From Spirochaetales bacterium (GTDB lineage Bacteria > Spirochaetota > Spirochaetia > DSM-27196 > Alkalispirochaetaceae): a stretch of 64,000 nucleotides of DNA. Position 1 is the stretch's first letter. Each line of letters opens with the position of its first letter. The stretch is from positions 1 through 64,000 of the forward strand of contig JANQHT010000161.1 in assembly GCA_028282545.1 (NCBI GenBank), read 5' to 3'. Of this stretch, positions 15,701 to 24,552 are shown piece by piece. The translations under genes were made by a program, and so were the position numbers. Under the pieces are notes generated by a model. That model ran no database searches, had not been told where the DNA came from, and saw only the letters and a program-made list of their open reading frames with translations.

Positions 15701-17200
15701 GTGCAGCAACTTCACGTTTCCAATCTTACCTTCACCTACGATTCGCTGACATCCACACTGATCGATTGCCTCTCGTTCACAGCGCCCCGCGGCTGGACCG
15801 GGATTGTCGGACCCAACGGAAGCGGCAAGACGACCCTCCTTCGTCTTGTGTCCGGAGATATCAAACCGCACGCGGGAACGATCGATCGCCCGAAGCCGGT
15901 TCTATCCTGCGACCAGCGCACCGACCTCCCTCCGGCGGGCCTGGACGAACTGCTCGCGATACCCGACGCCGACGCGGGCCGCCTTGTCTCGATCCTTGAT
16001 CTCGGGGGCGACTGGCCGTACCGATGGGATACGCTGAGCCACGGCGAGCGCAAGCGAGCCCAAGTTGCTCTGGCGCTCTGGCACCGTCCGGCGACGCTCG
16101 TTCTGGATGAACCGACCAACCATCTGGACGCCCACAGTCGTTCCCTCGTCGCAGAGGGACTGGAACGCTTTGACGGCGTAGGCCTGATCGTAAGCCATGA
16201 TCGGGCGCTCCTCGATCGGATCTGTAACCAGTGCCTCTTCCTGGATACCGACCACCCGCCGGTCATGCGCCCCGGGGGTGTGTCACACGGAATGGAAGCG
16301 GCCGAGCGTGAGCGGCTCGAAGCGCAAAGGACCTTTGATACTCTTCGCCGCCAACAGAAAGCGATCGAACGGGAAGCGTCGCGGAGAGTGCAAAAAGCTT
16401 CGGTACAGGACAGGCGCCGCAGCAAGCGCGGTCTCGATCGCAAAGACTCCGACGGTCGCGAAAAGATCGACCGTGCGCGGGTGGCCGGTGCGGACGGCAA
16501 GGCGGGGCGTTTGGTCCGGCAGCTCGACGGTCGGCGGGAGCGGGCCGCACGGGCGCTGAGCGAACAGCAGCGCCCGGCCCGAGGCGCAACGGGGATCACC
16601 GTTCACGGCGCTCCCTCCCGGCGGGACCGGTTGCTCTTCCGGCAGGGAGGTGCACTCGCCCTCCCCGAGGGCTCACGCGTTTTTCACCCGGACCTTACTG
16701 TTTCGCCGTCGGACCGCATTGGCATCGTGGGACCAAACGGCGCCGGTAAGAGCACACTCGTTCGATCGCTGATTGACGAGTCGCCCCTGGCACCGGAGTT
16801 TCTCATCATCCCGCAGGAGGTATCCGCCCGGGAGGCGACGGCGCTGGTAGAGGCGGCGCGGGAGCTTCCGGGCACCACGCTCGGAGAGGTGGCATCCGCC
16901 GTAGCACGGCTCGGTTCAAAAACAGAGCGTCTTTTCGAAACGGGCATCCCCAGTCCGGGCGAGACGCGAAAACTGGCGCTGGCCCTGGGGCTTCTCGAAC
17001 GTCCGTCGCTGGTCATCATGGACGAGCCGACAAACCACCTCGATCTCGTCTCGATTGCGTGTATCGAGGAAGCGCTGTCCGGGTATAACGGCGCGCTGCT
17101 GCTCGTGAGCCACGACCTCCCCTTCCTGAAGGCGTTCGTGGACACGTGGTGGGAGTTCGACGGCGAGGGCGCGTTGAGAATACGAGCGGAAGCGCCGTGA
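15701..17200 (+). CDS. ABC-F family ATPase
   Basis: A 499-aa soluble protein with two ABC ATPase domains and no membrane span. The first domain (residues 1-190) has Walker A GPNGSGKTT, signature LSHGERKR and Walker B VLDEPTNHLDA. A basic, Arg/Lys-rich linker covers about residues 200-290. The second domain has GPNGAGKST, the variant signature SPGETRK and IMDEPTNHLD. The duplicated DEPTNHLD and the charged linker mark ABC-F translation factors, which bind the ribosomal E site and include antibiotic-resistance proteins. The GTG start lies behind AAGGAGG. A possible leader peptide in the 5' region would suit a resistance-type member, but a housekeeping EttA-like role cannot be excluded. Confidence 0.9.
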   Translation: MQQLHVSNLTFTYDSLTSTLIDCLSFTAPRGWTGIVGPNGSGKTTLLRLVSGDIKPHAGTIDRPKPVLSCDQRTDLPPAGLDELLAIPDADAGRLVSILDLGGDWPYRWDTLSHGERKRAQVALALWHRPATLVLDEPTNHLDAHSRSLVAEGLERFDGVGLIVSHDRALLDRICNQCLFLDTDHPPVMRPGGVSHGMEAAERERLEAQRTFDTLRRQQKAIEREASRRVQKASVQDRRRSKRGLDRKDSDGREKIDRARVAGADGKAGRLVRQLDGRRERAARALSEQQRPARGATGITVHGAPSRRDRLLFRQGGALALPEGSRVFHPDLTVSPSDRIGIVGPNGAGKSTLVRSLIDESPLAPEFLIIPQEVSAREATALVEAARELPGTTLGEVASAVARLGSKTERLFETGIPSPGETRKLALALGLLERPSLVIMDEPTNHLDLVSIACIEEALSGYNGALLLVSHDLPFLKAFVDTWWEFDGEGALRIRAEAP

Positions 17201-17336
17201 CCCTGAGGGACCGCGTCGCGGTCTCGTATATGGCGGGCGCTTCAAAAAACTCCTTGAAATCGTCTCTTCCCGTGCACAATCGGACCGTTCGCGGTGTTTC
17301 AATTGCGGATCGGGAACCAACAGAGGAGACGGATCA

Positions 17337-19268
17337 TTGAAACGAGCGGACAAATTGAAGATCGGACGGATCATGGTGGCAGTGCTATTCCTTGGCGGCA
17401 CCACCTATCTTCCGGCGAGCGACACTCAGCCGAACCCAACCGTCCGGCCACGGCTGGTAGCCGCACCAATCGAGATCGTGGATGCGCTACGGCCGGGCAT
17501 CGATGCGTACAACGAAGCACACGCGCTTATGCGCGATGGACGCCAGGGGGAAGCGATCGAACGCGGCACCGAGGCGATCGAGTACTTCGAAAAAATTGTG
17601 CGGGAGACGGAGAGCCCGGAAAAACGGCGGGTCGCCTACTACTATCTGGCGCATACGTACCTCGACATCATCGTAGACATGAACACGTGGCTGCGCTTCA
17701 ACGGCGACTACGAACGGGTTCGTGCCATCCTGACCGCGTATGAGAGTGAAGAGGACTACCGCTTTGTGGAAGGCAAACGGTACGCGCAGTACCCGCCGGA
17801 GGCGGGTGGTGACGCACAGGCTGCTCTTGCCATGTTCGATGGTGTTTCGGAGCGGTACGAACTCAGCTACTACCGGGCTATTGCCATGCTCGAGTTGGGC
17901 GACATCGGCGGAGCGATCGAAGTACTGTCCGGCGAATCCAACCTGACGGCGGCGGGAGAGTCGCTTCTCCGGCGAATCGAAGTGGAACAGATGGAGCCCC
18001 GCGTCACGTCGATCTCTCTCCCCGGCGCAATTCGAACCCGCTCGCGCGTACTCGACCGTGCCATGGCGATCGAGGTCGGCGCTCCCTTGGGAAGCGACCA
18101 TGCGGCGACAACGGTTACCCGACTGCAGGACCTCCCCGCAGTCGCCGCCGTTGAGCTGGAGTACGACTTTGATCCGCGTCGGAACGAGGTGGACGTGACG
18201 GTAAACGTCCGCGAGGGGAAGCAGCGAATGGCCGGTGTGCTTGCGTACGCCGCCTACGTCCGGGAGGCGGACGGACTTGCGCCGGACACGGAAAACTCTG
18301 CCGCAATACCCCTGTTGTTGTTCAACGACCGGAACCTCTTTGGTCGCATGGTGCAGCTACATGTCGTCACCGCCGGAGTGTACTGGCAGGCGGGTCTCGG
18401 TTTCCCGGGCGCCTTTGGATCACCGGTTACGATCGAGACCGGTCTGGAGTCGATGGTGCTTCCCATGGAAACGATGGAGTTCGCGGACCTCTCGGTAGAC
18501 AAAGGCGAGCAGGCGGCATGGATCGGCGCCAACGCGGACCTTGGTCCCGTAACAGCCGACATCGAGTACCGATCGGGGTTCTCGCTCTACGATGAGGAAA
18601 CGATCGTATCCGGCGTCGATGTCCCTCGGGACGTTCGTCACTCCGTCGCCGCGCGCGCCGCAGCGGACATGCGGTCCGACATCGCCGGGGGTGCCTCCCG
18701 GGAAGGGTTTGCCGTTGCGCTGCACGGGGCGTTCACAACGTTTTCCCGCTTCGATACGTGGGGAACGGAATCGGTTCGATTCCGCGCGCCCGACGGCCCC
18801 GGCACCTGGACGTACGGTATTGAAGTAGATGCGGGGTGGCGAGTCGGCAGACGGGGTGACGTGGGCCTCGAAGTCGGCGCATACGGCGGATCCAGATTCT
18901 TCACACGCGCCTTGTACGACGTCGCATCTCCCGGTCCCGGGTCCGACTCAGCGCTCTGGATACGCGGCTACCCGACGGGCACGCAGGCGGAACGCGTCGC
19001 GGTGGCCCATGGCCGCGTCGGGTTTGAAGTCATTCCCGGTAGCGTACACGTCGGTGCATTTCACGACGTCGCGGCTGTGGACGTACCCACCTGGGCACCG
19101 GAGCCGGAAGGGCTCGCACACACCGGCGGCGTTGTACTGTCGTTCTCACTCCCCTGGTCGATCCAGATGCGCGTCTCCTACGCCCACTCGTACACGTCGC
19201 TTGACGGCATATCGGACGGTGGACGGGACGTGGTGGAAGTGACAATGATGCGGATAACGGCGTTTTGA
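17337..19268 (+). CDS. Outer-membrane protein with TPR-like N-terminus, one POTRA-like domain and a beta-barrel
   Basis: A 643-aa exported protein starting at TTG behind AGAGGAGACGG. Residues 1-28 form a signal peptide. Residues about 45-220 are helical, TPR-like repeats (NEAHALMRDGRQGEAIERGT and YYRAIAMLELGDIGGAIEVL). Residues about 228-300 resemble a single POTRA domain (ISLPGAIRTRSRVL, then VDVTVNVREGKQR). Residues 305-643 have alternating beta-strand pattern and end in aromatic MRITAF, the C-terminal signal of BAM substrates. The layout suggests an Omp85/TamA-like or TPS-like outer-membrane pore with a periplasmic helical repeat domain. No partner is encoded next to it. Family assignment is tentative, but location in the outer membrane is well supported. 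Confidence 0.7.
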   Translation: MKRADKLKIGRIMVAVLFLGGTTYLPASDTQPNPTVRPRLVAAPIEIVDALRPGIDAYNEAHALMRDGRQGEAIERGTEAIEYFEKIVRETESPEKRRVAYYYLAHTYLDIIVDMNTWLRFNGDYERVRAILTAYESEEDYRFVEGKRYAQYPPEAGGDAQAALAMFDGVSERYELSYYRAIAMLELGDIGGAIEVLSGESNLTAAGESLLRRIEVEQMEPRVTSISLPGAIRTRSRVLDRAMAIEVGAPLGSDHAATTVTRLQDLPAVAAVELEYDFDPRRNEVDVTVNVREGKQRMAGVLAYAAYVREADGLAPDTENSAAIPLLLFNDRNLFGRMVQLHVVTAGVYWQAGLGFPGAFGSPVTIETGLESMVLPMETMEFADLSVDKGEQAAWIGANADLGPVTADIEYRSGFSLYDEETIVSGVDVPRDVRHSVAARAAADMRSDIAGGASREGFAVALHGAFTTFSRFDTWGTESVRFRAPDGPGTWTYGIEVDAGWRVGRRGDVGLEVGAYGGSRFFTRALYDVASPGPGSDSALWIRGYPTGTQAERVAVAHGRVGFEVIPGSVHVGAFHDVAAVDVPTWAPEPEGLAHTGGVVLSFSLPWSIQMRVSYAHSYTSLDGISDGGRDVVEVTMMRITAF

Positions 19269-19290
19269 CGCCCGGGAGAAGGAGCGAACC

Positions 19291-19578
19291 ATAAAAATCA
19301 GAAGGGCTGCGATCATCGGCGTTCTATCTGCCGCGGTCTTGGTGGCAAACGGATGCGTCACCGGCCCCGATGCGGAGGATACGGCGTATACACCGCCCAT
19401 CACCGACGACTCGGGGGACGTGGTTCCGGGCAGTATCGCCTGGAGCTATCGCCTAGATCTGACGCCGAGCCGTTTCATTCGATGCCGCAGCGTGCTCGGG
19501 TTCACCTTCAGGAGGTCCGCGGCACCACCGGATCCCTCGACGCGGCCCTTGGTAACTTCAAGGCAGCGTACGATGTGA
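19291..19578 (+). pseudogene. Decayed small lipoprotein gene (ATA in place of start codon, overrun by an opposing gene)
   Basis: Behind a perfect ribosome site GGAGAAGGAG (19275-19284), the frame begins with ATA where a start codon is expected. It then encodes a lipoprotein signal (KIRRAAIIGVLSAAVLVANG and then Cys at the lipobox). About 35 further residues follow (TGPDAEDTAYTPPITDD and so on) before the frame runs antisense into the end of the sigma-54 regulator gene from 19446 and stops at 19578. A G-to-A change of ATG to ATA plus loss of the 3' part by rearrangement explains the pattern. It was probably co-transcribed with the outer-membrane protein gene ending 22 bp upstream. ATA initiation cannot be excluded. 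Confidence 0.55.
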
Positions 19579-20573
19579 CGCTTCATCGCGTCGTCAAGTC
19601 CCCATTCTGAAACACTACCCATCGTCCGCTCGGATCCGTCCGGGCCCGAATCGGAATTATCCGCGGTCTTGGGCAGCAGCTCCGTGAAGTTGATCGGGCC
19701 CGCGGGGTTGAGGATCAAGGCCCGCTCAACGATGTTACCGAGTTCTCGTACATTGCCGGGCCATTGGTACGTACTGAGTGCTTCTATCGAATCGTGGCTG
19801 AGTTCAGGTACGGCCGGTAATTTGAGATCCCGTGTCTTGGTTCGCAAAAAGTGCCGGGTCAGTTCCGGAATGTCCGTCACGCGATCGCGCAACGGCGGAA
19901 CGTGAATAGGAAACACGTTGAGTCGAAACCAGAGGTCCTCCCGGAACCGTTGTTCGCGAACCATACCGGACAAGTCCCGATTGGACGCCGCGATCACCCG
20001 GATATCGAGGTACGTTGTTTTGGAAGCGCCGACACGCTCAACTTCATTGCTCTGCAGCACCCGCAAGAGACGCACCTGGAGGTGCGGCGGCAGTTCACCA
20101 ATCTCGTCGAGGAATATTGTTCCGTTGTTTGCACGTTCAAAACGACCGCGTTTCGTTGTGAGCGCACCGGTGAAGGCGCCTTTCTCATGTCCAAAAAGTT
20201 CGCTTTCAACGAGGCTTTCGGCGATCGCACCGCAATTGACAGCAATGAACGGGCCATCGCGCCGTGCCGAGATGGCATGAATCGCCTTCGCAATGACGTC
20301 CTTCCCCACTCCGGTTTCTCCGAGCAGGAGAACCGGGGCGTCCGTGGCCGCTACTTTGAACACCTGCTCCATCACGGGGCGAAGACCGAAGTCGGCACCG
20401 ACAATGGAGTCACCACCTGACCTGGACAACTCCCTCTGCAGAACGCGGATACGATCCGCCAACTCCGCCTCGAAGCGGGTGACGAGATACAACCCCCGGC
20501 GCGCGTCGTCAGGATCGGCGATCGGCACGGCGGTCAATGTGTCGGCTTTCGCCAGACGCTGAGTCATGGCCAT
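19446..20573 (-). CDS. GAF-less sigma-54-dependent activator
   Basis: A 375-aa enhancer-binding protein consisting of a 55-aa N-terminal stub, an AAA+ domain (Walker A GETGVGKDVIAKAIH, GAFTGA loop, Walker B TIFLDEIGELP) and a C-terminal Fis HTH (GGAADLLKVNPSTLRHRMKR). It is closely similar to the activator at 14080-15597. Its first residues (MAMTQRLAKAD) align with the last helix of that protein's GAF domain (VAMTNGLQHAD), so the sensor domain is missing. A strong ribosome site (ATAGGAGGAGACA) before the ATG shows the short form is a real gene product. It could be constitutive or controlled by a partner. It is divergent from the RND operon, which has a sigma-54-like promoter. Confidence 0.9.
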   Translation of the reverse strand: MAMTQRLAKADTLTAVPIADPDDARRGLYLVTRFEAELADRIRVLQRELSRSGGDSIVGADFGLRPVMEQVFKVAATDAPVLLLGETGVGKDVIAKAIHAISARRDGPFIAVNCGAIAESLVESELFGHEKGAFTGALTTKRGRFERANNGTIFLDEIGELPPHLQVRLLRVLQSNEVERVGASKTTYLDIRVIAASNRDLSGMVREQRFREDLWFRLNVFPIHVPPLRDRVTDIPELTRHFLRTKTRDLKLPAVPELSHDSIEALSTYQWPGNVRELGNIVERALILNPAGPINFTELLPKTADNSDSGPDGSERTMGSVSEWGLDDAMKRHIVRCLEVTKGRVEGSGGAADLLKVNPSTLRHRMKRLGVRSRR

Positions 20574-20643
20574 TGTCTCCTCCTATCACCCTGTCATCGA
20601 AACCTGTGCCGAATGGCAATTTCGGTCAGGCATTTTCCGCATA

Positions 20644-20681
20644 TTGTACTAATATACTAATACAACAGAACTTTAGTACAA
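20644..20681. promoter_or_regulatory. AT-rich inverted repeat in the long intergenic region
   Basis: TTGTACTAA (20644-20652) is repeated in inverse orientation as TTAGTACAA (20673-20681), with a further half-site ACTAATACAA between them. It stands out against the GC-rich surroundings and looks like an operator for a dimeric regulator, or a bend. The rest of the 412-bp gap (20574-20985) holds a direct repeat ACGGTCTTCC (20744-20753 and 20783-20792) and the sigma-54-like promoter. No open frame in it is convincing. Confidence 0.45.
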
Positions 20682-20891
20682 CCCGGAAATACCGTCAAGA
20701 GACATTCCTCCGGAAATGCACACGGTTTCATCCGTCAAATACGACGGTCTTCCTAAGAGAAGTGCCAAATGGAGCGATCAAAACGGTCTTCCACCGTTGG
20801 TACGGGCAATCTCTGGGGCAAATCGGGCGAATTTCCACCGGTTTTGCCACGATTTTGGCGGTTCCGGATGCGAAATCGCTTCCGTCACACT

Positions 20892-20907
20892 TGGCACACT
20901 TCTGGCA
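20892..20907 (+). promoter_or_regulatory. Sigma-54-type promoter of the RND exporter operon
   Basis: TGGCAC, five bases ACTTC, then TGGCA. The invariant GG and GC dinucleotides are separated by the required 10 bp. The only key mismatch is TGGC for TTGC at -12. It lies 78 bp before the exporter ATG and 320 bp from the divergent activator gene. The upstream half of the gap gives room for activator binding and looping. Confidence 0.65.
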
Positions 20908-20985
20908 AAGGTACATGTGAGAACACACGTGGCGGAGTCGCCCGACGCGGGCGTGACAGCCACCAACGGTACCAAGGAGAAAACG

Positions 20986-23736
20986 ATGGAACTGGAACAC
21001 AGAATCATGGACGGTCTCGGCCGGTTTGTCATTCGATACAAGAAGGTCATCCCGATCCTCGCGGTCGCTCTGGTGGTGCTGTCCCTGGCGGCGGCCAACC
21101 AGATAGTCGTGAAGACGCAGGTCAAGGACCTGTTGCCGGAAGACAACCCCATGATCGCGAGTTGGGATGAGATCTCTTCCGAGTTCGACGGCGGCGAGTC
21201 GATCTTTGTCATGGTTGAGGGACCGGACAAGGCGTCGATGGCCGAAGGCGCGCGCCTCTTTGCCGCGGAACTGGAAGCGCGTCCCGAGGCGATGCAATAC
21301 GTCACGGCGGTGAACCTGGAGATGGACCGGGAGTTCATAACGAAATGGGGCCTCCTGTTGCAGGACACGGACGACCTGGAGAAGTCCTTTGACCTTTTAG
21401 AGGAGACCAACCTCCTCCCGCTGATCCGGTCGATGAACGACAACTTTGAGAGCACCTACAGCTCCGACTCCGCCGAGGAGGAGTTGTCGAACACGAAGCA
21501 GGAGAACGACACCGTGGTGCTCTACCAGCAGATGGAGAGCTTCTTCACTTCGCTGACAGCGTACCTAAAGGAGCCGGGGGCGACGCCGGTGGACGAACGC
21601 GGTCGCGAACTGGCGGAGATCTTCCTCCTGGGCGATTCCATGCAGTACGCCTGGGACAACTCGATGATGATCTTCACAATCGTTCCGGGGATCTCTTCGC
21701 TGGACTTCGACGAACTCGTTTCACTGATGGACGACATCCGCGATATCCAGCGAATCGTCGAAGCGGAACTGCCGGGAGTAACGGTGTCGGTCACGGGGAG
21801 CATTCCGATCCAGGCGGACGAACAGGAAGCGATGGGATTCGACATGGTGATACCGGCTCTGATCGCGCTCCTGGTGATTCTGGTGCTCTTCCTCTTTTCC
21901 TTTGAACAGATCCGGACGATCGTGATGACACTTCTGGTCCTGGTGATGGGAATCATCTTTAACTACGGCTTTTTGGGAATCACGATCCGCGAGATCAACA
22001 TGATGACCAGCTTCATGAGTACGCTCCTCATCGGCCTGGGCATCGACTACGGTATCCAGATCGTCACCAACTTCCAGGCGATGCGCGCCGAAGGGCACGA
22101 TCCTGAAGAGTCCATCATGCTCACCTTCCACAAGGCGGGGATGGGTACGATGCTCGCCGCGTTCACCACGGCGATCGCCTTTTTCGTGATGGCCCTTACC
22201 GGCAGCAAGGCCTTTGCCCAGTTCGGCTTTACCGCTGCGAGCGGCATTGTCCTCTGTTTCCTGTCGATGGTCACCGTTTTGCCGAGCCTGCTCCTGCTCT
22301 TCGGCCGCAAGAAGGCAAAAAAGGCGCGTCTGCCCAAGATCGACTACAGCTTTCTCGGCGGCTTCGCCGAGTGGGCCGGGAGGAATCGCGTCGCTGTTTT
22401 GATCGCGGGCGTGGTATTGACGGGCGCTCTAGGATGGGCCGCATTGGGTATGCGGGTGGAGTACAACTTCATGAACCTGGAACCGCCCGACATGCCTTCC
22501 ATCGTGGCCTATAACGAACTATCCGACCGGATGGGTATCACTCCGAGCCAAACGATGGTCATTGCAGATTCGATTGAAGAGGCGCACGAACTGACGGAGC
22601 GCCTCGAGGAAGAGCCGATGATCGCGGACGTGAGTTCCGTGGCGTACCTCATTCCACGACCCGCGGACGCGCAGGAGCGCCTCGAGGTAATCGCCGCCAA
22701 CCGCGATTCGGTGGGGGCCACCTCCAACATCGAGTACGCCGGTATGGACCTGGAGGACCTCCTCTACGAAATCCAGCGCGTCGAATGGAACCTCATCGAG
22801 ATCGCTGACCTTTCGGTAGCCGGCCTGGGCGAGGAGAACAAGATCCTGAGGAAGCGCAATGCCATGATCCGCGAGATCTTCGGCGCCGAGGTGGGCGAAC
22901 CGGGAGACGAGGTCTTCCAGGAATTGATTGCCCTGATCGAAAGCGACCCCGCGTACTACGGCTCACTCCTCACGGAACTGGACGCCTCCTTTGCGCCGGC
23001 CGCCGCGGGAATCGCCCGGGAGATGGTAGCCGGGGACCGCCAGATCACGGTTGCGGACCTCCCTCAGAACTACCGGGACGCCCTCCTGTCGGGCAAGGGC
23101 GAACGCAACCTGGTAACCGCCTACCCGCAGCGGGGCATGTACGAGAGCCTACCCATGATGGAGCGGTTTACCGAGGATATGAGCCGCGTCGATCCCAGCA
23201 TGACCGGCTCGATTCAGCTCGGACTCGAATGGACGAGGGAGAGTTTCGCCAGTTCCACCCGGGCGGGGATCTTCATCCTGATCGTCGTGGTGGCCGCGCT
23301 CCTGATTGAGTTTCGCAGCATTCGGTGGGCCGCGGCGGCGGCGTTCCCGCTGGTATTCGGCATGATCTGGATGCTCGGCCTCTACCCGGCGCTGGGCATG
23401 AAAATCAATCCGATCAACCTGGCCATGGTGCCCCTGGTGATCGGCATGGCGGTGGACTTCGGCATCCACCTGGTGCACCGCTACCGGGAGGAGCGCGACT
23501 TACGCGTCACCTATAACCACACCGGCAAAGCGGTACTGTTGTCGGCCTTTACTACGATGGTGGGGTTTGGAAGTCTGGCCCTGGTGGGCGAGTTCAAGTC
23601 GATCGCGCTCATCGGTGCAATCCTCTTCCTGGGAATAGCCAGCGCTTTTGTGGTGAGCCTGGTCTTCCTGCCGGCGCTGTTGAAGGAACGAGCAAAACCA
23701 ACTACCGGAGATGCGCCGGCTTCACGCCGAGGCTGA
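20986..23736 (+). CDS. RND-superfamily exporter (MMPL/HpnN-like, COG1033)
   Basis: A 916-aa inner-membrane exporter with the twelve-span RND layout: one span (residues 20-40), a large periplasmic loop, five spans (about 285-440), then the same again (second loop about 475-760, spans to about 905). Each half keeps the SSD-like segment with GLGIDYGIQIVTNF and GMAVDFGIHLVHRY, whose acidic residues carry the proton path. Proteins of this branch move lipids or hydrophobic molecules to the outer membrane. The ATG is chosen because AAGGAGA precedes it. The longer open frame has no ribosome site and would start upstream of the sigma-54 promoter. LolA-like and beta-barrel genes follow in the operon. 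Confidence 0.92.
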   Translation: MELEHRIMDGLGRFVIRYKKVIPILAVALVVLSLAAANQIVVKTQVKDLLPEDNPMIASWDEISSEFDGGESIFVMVEGPDKASMAEGARLFAAELEARPEAMQYVTAVNLEMDREFITKWGLLLQDTDDLEKSFDLLEETNLLPLIRSMNDNFESTYSSDSAEEELSNTKQENDTVVLYQQMESFFTSLTAYLKEPGATPVDERGRELAEIFLLGDSMQYAWDNSMMIFTIVPGISSLDFDELVSLMDDIRDIQRIVEAELPGVTVSVTGSIPIQADEQEAMGFDMVIPALIALLVILVLFLFSFEQIRTIVMTLLVLVMGIIFNYGFLGITIREINMMTSFMSTLLIGLGIDYGIQIVTNFQAMRAEGHDPEESIMLTFHKAGMGTMLAAFTTAIAFFVMALTGSKAFAQFGFTAASGIVLCFLSMVTVLPSLLLLFGRKKAKKARLPKIDYSFLGGFAEWAGRNRVAVLIAGVVLTGALGWAALGMRVEYNFMNLEPPDMPSIVAYNELSDRMGITPSQTMVIADSIEEAHELTERLEEEPMIADVSSVAYLIPRPADAQERLEVIAANRDSVGATSNIEYAGMDLEDLLYEIQRVEWNLIEIADLSVAGLGEENKILRKRNAMIREIFGAEVGEPGDEVFQELIALIESDPAYYGSLLTELDASFAPAAAGIAREMVAGDRQITVADLPQNYRDALLSGKGERNLVTAYPQRGMYESLPMMERFTEDMSRVDPSMTGSIQLGLEWTRESFASSTRAGIFILIVVVAALLIEFRSIRWAAAAAFPLVFGMIWMLGLYPALGMKINPINLAMVPLVIGMAVDFGIHLVHRYREERDLRVTYNHTGKAVLLSAFTTMVGFGSLALVGEFKSIALIGAILFLGIASAFVVSLVFLPALLKERAKPTTGDAPASRRG

Positions 23737-23762
23737 TCGGGTTGGCACGGAAGGAGAGAGAG

Positions 23763-24545
23763 ATGACAGACAGAAACAACCAAAGAGTACAGAAACCGAT
23801 AGTCGCCCGTGCAATCAAGGACGGTATCGCCCTGGCCGCACTGGTATTGCTGGCCGTCGCGGCCAAAGCCCAGGACGCTACCGAGGTAATGCGCCGCGTC
23901 AGCGAGGCGCAAGACGCCGACACCGCGGCGATGCGGATCAGCATGCACATCTTCGATTCACTTGAAACGAACGAGAGCCGGGATCTCTTCATCGAGAGTT
24001 ACGGCCGCGGCGAAACAGAGAGCTACATGGAGTTCGTGGCACCCCGGAGTATCGCGGGCTTACGTATCCAGGACCTGGACGGTGAGATCCGCGTCTTCTT
24101 CCCCAGCACGGGGCGCGTCCGGCGCATCGCGAGCGGCCAGAAGAGCGGCTCCGTCGGCGGCGTTGGCGGAGACTTCAGCTACGAGGACATGGGCGGCGGA
24201 GAATTGCTGGACGAGTACACCTTCTCCATGGCCAGCGAGGGCGCGGACACGTACGTGATCCGCGGCGTCCCGACCGACCCGGACAGCTCCTACGATCACC
24301 TGGTCTACACGATCGACAAGCAGCGCCTGGTGGCGACGCGGATCGAGTACCACACGGAGGACCACGGACACGAGAAAACGATGACCGCCGATACGTTCCA
24401 GACGATCCAAGGGCGCTTGCTTGCCACGGAACTCACCATGATGAACCTTCGCAAGCAGCGCCGGACGGTGTTGCGAATCCACCAGGCTGCGTTTGACGTC
24501 CCCATGGACGAACGCCTGTTCAACCCCAACCGGTTCTACAGGTAG
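23763..24545 (+). CDS. Outer-membrane lipoprotein-sorting (LolA-like) periplasmic protein
   Basis: A 260-aa exported protein with a long signal peptide (cleavage near AAKAQDA). The mature part is a LolA/COG2834-type half-barrel with repeated beta-strands and the motifs IAGLRIQDLDGEIRVFFPS (interrupted after R) and DHLVYTIDKQRLVATRIEY. It ends in FNPNRFYR, typical of this family. Such proteins accompany MMPL-type exporters and probably carry the lipid across the periplasm. The start ATG follows GGAAGGAGAGAGAG, 26 nt after the exporter stop, so it belongs to the same operon. Cargo unknown. Confidence 0.85.
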   Translation: MTDRNNQRVQKPIVARAIKDGIALAALVLLAVAAKAQDATEVMRRVSEAQDADTAAMRISMHIFDSLETNESRDLFIESYGRGETESYMEFVAPRSIAGLRIQDLDGEIRVFFPSTGRVRRIASGQKSGSVGGVGGDFSYEDMGGGELLDEYTFSMASEGADTYVIRGVPTDPDSSYDHLVYTIDKQRLVATRIEYHTEDHGHEKTMTADTFQTIQGRLLATELTMMNLRKQRRTVLRIHQAAFDVPMDERLFNPNRFYR

Positions 24546-24552
24546 CCGAACG

